Notes under the pieces: model-generated
What the model was told of the DNA's origin: nothing
Seen by the model: only the letters and a program-made list of their open reading frames with translations
The model's database searches: none
Assembly: GCA_903908605.1 (NCBI GenBank)
Contig: CAIVSQ010000590.1
Location: forward strand, 1-38,372
Source: an uncultured Anaerolineae bacterium
Lineage (GTDB): Bacteria; Chloroflexota; Anaerolineae; Anaerolineales; Villigracilaceae
DNA: 38,372 bases
Reading direction: 5' to 3'
Shown: piece by piece, positions 32,138 to 38,372 of the stretch
How the letters are laid out: the number at the start of each line of letters is the position of its first letter
How positions within the stretch are numbered: the first letter of the stretch is position 1
Program-made: the position numbers and the translations under genes

Positions 32138-32920
32138 TTATTTCAAGTCCTCAAATTGTTCGGCTTGCTGGCTGCTGGCTAAATTGTGGTATGTGGGTTC
32201 AGCAGGTCGTGAATAACTCGGTTCTGTGCGCACCATTGGGCGGTGGGATGGTTTGAAGGCGGCATTTGAAGCGGGTGCCAGGTTATTGCGATTGTTGAGA
32301 GGTTGTGGTGCGGGGTTGGATGTTCGTTGGGTATTAAATTCGCTGCGGGGGGGCAGGTTTTGTTGGGCCTGGGTAACAGGTTTGCGCGGGCGGGCATCAC
32401 CTTGCCCGAGCATTCTCTCGCCTGCCATGGAGAATGTGCCAATAATCAAAATCCGGATAATCCAGACCATGACCGCTACAAAGATGGGGACAACTTTCTG
32501 AATAACATTCCCATCAATGAAGGAAGTCCCCTGGCTGACGTGGTTTGCAATAGCGATTGAAACACCCCACCAGGTCAGGGTGGCATTCATTGCCGCAGCG
32601 AGTATCCAGGCGCCGAACAGGTACCACACTTCAGCTGGCTCGTCTGCGCCCTGTTCTGGGGTGAACAGGCGCGCCACACCCGCAAAGTCAATCCCACAAA
32701 AAGCGATCGAAAGAATGGTGGACCAGTGCAGGCCTAAAAAGGTTAAGGAACCGAGTACGTCGCTTAACGCAAACTCAGTTGTGCTGTAATTAAATACCTC
32801 AAATGCTAACAGGGCGCCTATGATCATTAGCCCAAATAGCTTACCACGCTGGCTCATCGCCGAGGAAAGTATTTTGCCCGTATTTATGTTGAGCGGTTTC
32901 AAGGAAGTTGCGTTATTCAT
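32138..32920 (-). CDS. Four-helix membrane protein with Pro/Asn/Gln-rich tail, unknown function
   Basis: A 260-aa protein. After a polar N-terminus (about 25 residues) come four hydrophobic helices at about 28-44, 64-80, 99-120 and 143-163. The loop after helix 2 has RLFTPEQGADEPAEVWYL, and helix 2 holds a polar CGIDFAG segment. The last 85 residues are low-complexity, rich in Pro, Asn, Gln and Ser, and probably disordered. The ribosome site AAAGGAGA is clear. The promoter is a perfect TTGACA/TATAAT pair overlapped by two palindromes resembling SOS boxes. I do not recognise a family. SOS-type control, if real, would suggest a stress role. Confidence 0.8.
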   Translation of the reverse strand: MNNATSLKPLNINTGKILSSAMSQRGKLFGLMIIGALLAFEVFNYSTTEFALSDVLGSLTFLGLHWSTILSIAFCGIDFAGVARLFTPEQGADEPAEVWYLFGAWILAAAMNATLTWWGVSIAIANHVSQGTSFIDGNVIQKVVPIFVAVMVWIIRILIIGTFSMAGERMLGQGDARPRKPVTQAQQNLPPRSEFNTQRTSNPAPQPLNNRNNLAPASNAAFKPSHRPMVRTEPSYSRPAEPTYHNLASSQQAEQFEDLK

Positions 32921-32947
32921 TTTGGTCTCCTTTGTTGATATGCTTTA

Positions 32948-32959
32948 GAATAAGTGTTC
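32948..32959 (-). promoter_or_regulatory. SOS-like palindrome 2, over the transcription start
   Basis: On the plus strand GAATAAGTGTTC, part of the wider palindrome TAGAATAAGTGTTCTA (32946-32961). It is one base off GAAC-N4-GTTC and lies at about +4 to +15 of the predicted start. Confidence 0.45.
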
Positions 32960-32969
32960 TAGTATCGGT

Positions 32970-32999
32970 ATTATAGAACATATATTCTGAGTCTGTCAA
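32970..32999 (-). promoter_or_regulatory. Consensus sigma-70 promoter of the unknown membrane protein
   Basis: Minus-strand TTGACA (32994-32999) and TATAAT (32970-32975), both perfect, with an 18-bp spacer. It is the only promoter in the window with both hexamers perfect, and lies about 50 bases before the ATG. Confidence 0.8.
32976..32987 (-). promoter_or_regulatory. SOS-like palindrome 1, inside the promoter spacer
   Basis: Plus-strand GAACATATATTC (flanked AGAA..TTCT) abuts the -10 hexamer in the 18-bp spacer. It is one base off GAAC-N4-GTTC. A bound repressor would block polymerase. Confidence 0.45.
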
Positions 33000-33171
33000 G
33001 AAGGAAAATAGTTCAAACACAGGGTGATCATCTGATCTCCGCACCTCATCAGTTCTTTAGCGGCGCGTTCACAGCAGTGTTTTGAGTACATTATTCGGTT
33101 GGAAATTAGTTGGCAGGTACTGCTTTGATTTTTTTGCTGATTTGGAAACGATGCCCTGAAATCCCCGGTTG

Positions 33172-33201
33172 AAAAAAAAGAAACCCCCGAACCTGGCCTG
33201 G

Positions 33202-33210
<9 letters not shown>
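33172..33210 (-). terminator. Terminator of the DUF4232 lipoprotein gene
   Basis: Stem CCCCCG-AACC / GGTT-CGGGGG (one bulged base) with a six-base loop and a long T-run (TTTCTTTTTTTT) in the minus transcript. The stop codon TAA lies inside the stem. Between here and the promoter at 32999 lie about 170 bases with no gene. Confidence 0.88.
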
Positions 33211-35942
<2,732 letters not shown>

Positions 35943-35976
35943 TTCAAGCATTTCACCTGCTATTGCTGGAGCCGGC

Positions 35977-37503
35977 ATGATCGATGATTACACCACCTTC
36001 GAACTCGAGCAGGAAAAAACCTATCTCGAGCGGGAACAGGATTGGCGCAATGGTGCGGTTGTCTACCAAATCATCGTCGACCGTTTTGTCCCATCACAAC
36101 ATATTGAGCAAAAGAAGCATTTGTATGCCGCTCCCCGTGTTTTACGGCCATGGAAGGAGCTTCCCCTGCATGGAACCTTTCTAAAAGAGCATAACGTCTG
36201 GTCCCATGAGATCGATTTTTGGGGGGGCGATCTGCAAAGTGTACGTACAAAAATTGATTATCTGCAGGATTTGAATGTGGATGTGCTCTATCTCAATCCC
36301 ATCCACTCGGCCTTTACCAACCATAAATATGATGCCTATGATTACATGGAGATTTCGCCTGAATATGGCAGCTGGGCGGACCTGGCTGACTTGCTAGCGG
36401 ATTTGCACGCGTGTAACAAGCACGTTGTGCTGGATGGCGTCTTCAACCACATGGGTCGCACATCGCGATACTTCGAGGATGCTTCCACCAATCCTGGCAG
36501 CCCATACCGCGACTGGTTTTATTTTGGTCCGCAATTTTCAACCGGTACACGCTGCTGGATGAACGCTCCCAGCCTGCCAGAATTAAACCTTGAAAACCCG
36601 GAAGTGCGTGCTTATCTTTTCGAAGGGCGAGACTCGGTCGTGCGCAGCTATTTGAGACTGGGAGTGGATGGATGGCGCCTGGATACCGCCTATGAGCTTG
36701 GTTTTCATTACCTGCATGCGCTGACCAGAAGCGCTCACCAGGAAAAACCGGGTTCGCTGGTGGTTGGGGAAATTGTCAACTACCCGGCTGAGTGGTTTCC
36801 CGCAGTGGATGGGGTCATGAATTTCACCTTGCGCCAGATAATCAGTAACCTGCTCTCCGGACAAATTGCTGCTGCCACCGCCGGTGATATGATTGCAACC
36901 ATGATCAAGGATTCTGGCATCGAGAACATGCTCAAATCCTGGATATTGCTTGATAATCACGATATTCCCCGCCAGACCTACAGCATCCCAGACCAACGTA
37001 ACCTCAGGCTTGCCCAGGTTATGCAATTTAGCCTGCCTGGTTCGCCTAACATCTATTACGGTTCCGAATTGGGGATGGATGCTGGTGACGATCCGGCCAA
37101 TCGTGCGCCAATGGGCTGGGAGCTGGTTAATGACCAAAACCAGGTGCTGGGGTGGTTCAGGAAGCTGATAAATTTACATAAGAAACAGCGCGCACTGCGG
37201 ATTGGGAATTACCGGAAGGTCGTATCAGGCCAGTTATTGGCTTATGAGCGCTATACGGATCGCGTGGATGAGGCCATTGTAGTGGTTATCAACCCGACCG
37301 ATGATGCGGTGCAAGAAACGGTCATGGTTCCAGATTCCAAGTTTATGAATGTCACCCGGATGGTGGATTTATTGGAGAGCGGTCAGTCCTGTACCTGTGA
37401 TTCTGGGGTATTGCGTGTCCATTTACCTGCCAAGGGTTGCATGGTCCTAAAACTGGATACCGCCCCCCAGGATGGCTACACCGCTTACAAACGAGTGCGA
37501 TGA
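35977..37503 (+). CDS. GH13 alpha-amylase-family glycosidase
   Basis: A 508-aa intracellular alpha-glucan hydrolase resembling cyclomaltodextrinase/neopullulanase enzymes. Conserved regions: DGVFNHMG (153-160), GWRLDTA with nucleophile D236, VVGEIVN with acid/base E265, and LDNHDIPR with D329. FWGGDLQSVRTKIDYL and YLNPIHSAFTNHKYD are the usual early barrel motifs. A beta-sandwich C-terminal domain follows from about 430. No signal peptide. The frame is open upstream into ligA, but the ATG at 35977 has GGAG five bases before it and lies 34 bases after the ligA stop. It is likely cotranscribed with ligA. The exact substrate is not determined. Confidence 0.92.
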   Translation: MIDDYTTFELEQEKTYLEREQDWRNGAVVYQIIVDRFVPSQHIEQKKHLYAAPRVLRPWKELPLHGTFLKEHNVWSHEIDFWGGDLQSVRTKIDYLQDLNVDVLYLNPIHSAFTNHKYDAYDYMEISPEYGSWADLADLLADLHACNKHVVLDGVFNHMGRTSRYFEDASTNPGSPYRDWFYFGPQFSTGTRCWMNAPSLPELNLENPEVRAYLFEGRDSVVRSYLRLGVDGWRLDTAYELGFHYLHALTRSAHQEKPGSLVVGEIVNYPAEWFPAVDGVMNFTLRQIISNLLSGQIAAATAGDMIATMIKDSGIENMLKSWILLDNHDIPRQTYSIPDQRNLRLAQVMQFSLPGSPNIYYGSELGMDAGDDPANRAPMGWELVNDQNQVLGWFRKLINLHKKQRALRIGNYRKVVSGQLLAYERYTDRVDEAIVVVINPTDDAVQETVMVPDSKFMNVTRMVDLLESGQSCTCDSGVLRVHLPAKGCMVLKLDTAPQDGYTAYKRVR

Positions 37504-37567
37504 GACGATTTTGCCAGTTTTCCCCCTCTGTAAATATTGGGTTGCCGACCGTTTTTAGCGGAAGAAA

Positions 37568-38372
37568 ATGCAAGAGAACCCCATGAGCATCTACCAGGTT
37601 TCGCTTGAACCCAGTGACACGCTGGTCACCATTTTGGAGCGTATGACCTGGTCAGACACTGCCAGGATTGTGCTTGTCTGGCCTGCCAGGCGACGAGTGG
37701 AACTGCGTCCAGAGGAAGTAAAGCTGTTGCTGCGTCACGCCAAATCCTTGGGTGCTGAACTGGCCCTGGTGACCCACGATGGCACCATCCGGGCTGCTGC
37801 CCGAAAGGTGGGGATCCCCGTCTTTCGAAAGCTGTCAAAGGTAGAGCAGAAGCCCTGGCCAGAGCTACCTGAAGCAGGCAACAACAGGGATAGGCCGCGC
37901 AAAGATCCGCACAGCCGGCGTGAATGGCGAAACCCGGTCTGGCCTGCCTTTACGGAGCTTCCACTGGTGCGGGTCGTCATTTTGACGGTTACTCTGCTTG
38001 CAGTACTGCTGGTGCTGTTATTCCTGCTGCCTGCTGCGCAGGTGCACATTACCATGCCGGTAGTGCGCCAGGTACAGGTGTTGGATATCAGCGCGGAGGA
38101 AAATCTCTCCGGTGTGCAAGTATCGGGGCGGGTCCCTTTGCGCCGGCAGACCTTGCAAATTGATGGAACCGGCTCGGCGCTTGCGACCGGTGGCGCTGTT
38201 CTGCCAGACCAACCAGCGGTTGGCCAGGTGTTGTTGGTCAACCTTACCGATAAGGCTGTGGATGTACCGCTTCGCACCGTGCTGCTCTCCAATACCAATC
38301 CACCGGTAACCTTTGTGGTGGAGACAGAAGTCAGGGTTCCGGCTGGCAAAGGAGAAAATATTCGTGTGCCTA
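37568..38372 (+). CDS. Membrane-anchored protein, baseplate J/gp47-like family (partial, runs off the right edge)
   Basis: Open to the window end: 268 codons seen, no stop. Residues 1-100 form a small alpha/beta cytoplasmic domain (MSIYQVSLEPSDTLVTILER, ARIVLVWPA, LGAELALVTHDGTIRAAARK, VGIPVFRKL). A charged linker (100-130) leads to one transmembrane helix (about 135-155). After it comes a beta-rich outer region with LTDKAVDVPLRTVLLS and PVTFVVETEVRVPAG. This layout resembles Chloroflexota proteins annotated as baseplate J/gp47-like; I am moderately sure. A GGAAG lies four bases before the first ATG; ATG at 37583 is an alternative start. The full length and C-terminal domain lie outside the window. 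Confidence 0.7.
   Translation, partial: MQENPMSIYQVSLEPSDTLVTILERMTWSDTARIVLVWPARRRVELRPEEVKLLLRHAKSLGAELALVTHDGTIRAAARKVGIPVFRKLSKVEQKPWPELPEAGNNRDRPRKDPHSRREWRNPVWPAFTELPLVRVVILTVTLLAVLLVLLFLLPAAQVHITMPVVRQVQVLDISAEENLSGVQVSGRVPLRRQTLQIDGTGSALATGGAVLPDQPAVGQVLLVNLTDKAVDVPLRTVLLSNTNPPVTFVVETEVRVPAGKGENIRVP

Overview
This is a chromosomal window of about 52-55% G+C from a bacterium that looks like Chloroflexota, probably class Anaerolineae. The assignment is inferred from gene content: an alternative-complex-III-type respiratory operon with a Mo-like subunit and a separate FeS subunit, a selenium-dependent molybdenum hydroxylase accessory set, a DUF4232 lipoprotein, and at the right edge a large membrane-anchored protein resembling the baseplate-J-like proteins of this phylum. 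No rRNA, tRNA, CRISPR array, insertion sequence or prophage is seen. The window is densely coded, and no gene-free gap exceeds 300 bases.

Layout. 1-4.2 kb: alaS on the minus strand, then an alpha/beta hydrolase on the plus strand. 4.2-8.2 kb (+): an IGHMBP2-type superfamily 1 helicase, a DEAD-box RNA helicase and a small HAD phosphatase-like protein. 8.3-14.5 kb (+): PEP carboxylase, a DDAH/arginine-deiminase-type amidinohydrolase, then YqeB, a YqeC-MocA fusion and a second MocA, all tightly packed. 14.6-17.6 kb (+): a small helical protein, a terminator, two tandem diacylglycerol-kinase-family paralogues and an acyltransferase, closed by a bidirectional terminator. 17.8-24.6 kb (-): a seven-gene ACIII-like operon (pentaheme cytochrome, Mo-like subunit, FeS subunit, NrfD, DUF3341, two monoheme cytochromes). 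24.7-26.1 kb: a diheme cytochrome (-) diverging from a small membrane protein (+). 26.2-28.3 kb (-): an intracellular HtrA-like protease with a His-rich tail, cotranscribed with a LuxR-type regulator whose receiver is degenerate, and an OsmC-family protein. 28.5-31.4 kb: a PglC-type sugar-phosphate transferase (-) diverging from an OmpR-type regulator and histidine kinase (+). 31.4-33.8 kb (-): a lytic transglycosylase, an unknown four-helix membrane protein behind a perfect sigma-70 promoter with two SOS-like palindromes, and a DUF4232 lipoprotein. 33.8 kb to the end (+): ligA, a GH13 alpha-amylase and the open-ended membrane protein.

How the genes work together. The ACIII-like complex would oxidise menaquinol and pass electrons through its cytochromes to an acceptor, which is not encoded here because no terminal oxidase adjoins it. 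The Yqe/MocA genes would mature a molybdenum hydroxylase encoded elsewhere. The kinase pair and acyltransferase suggest glycerolipid recycling or phosphatidate synthesis. Promoters readable by eye often have extended -10 elements (TGnTATAAT-like), and at least two genes (ligA and the sugar transferase) appear to be leaderless.

Most distinctive observations: the two GAAC-N4-GTTC-like palindromes on the promoter of the unknown membrane protein; the Tat-plus-lipobox signal and intact four-cysteine motif of the Mo-like subunit; the pairing of a His-tailed protease with a pseudo-receiver regulator; and the two MocA domains, one with a degenerate nucleotide-binding signature.
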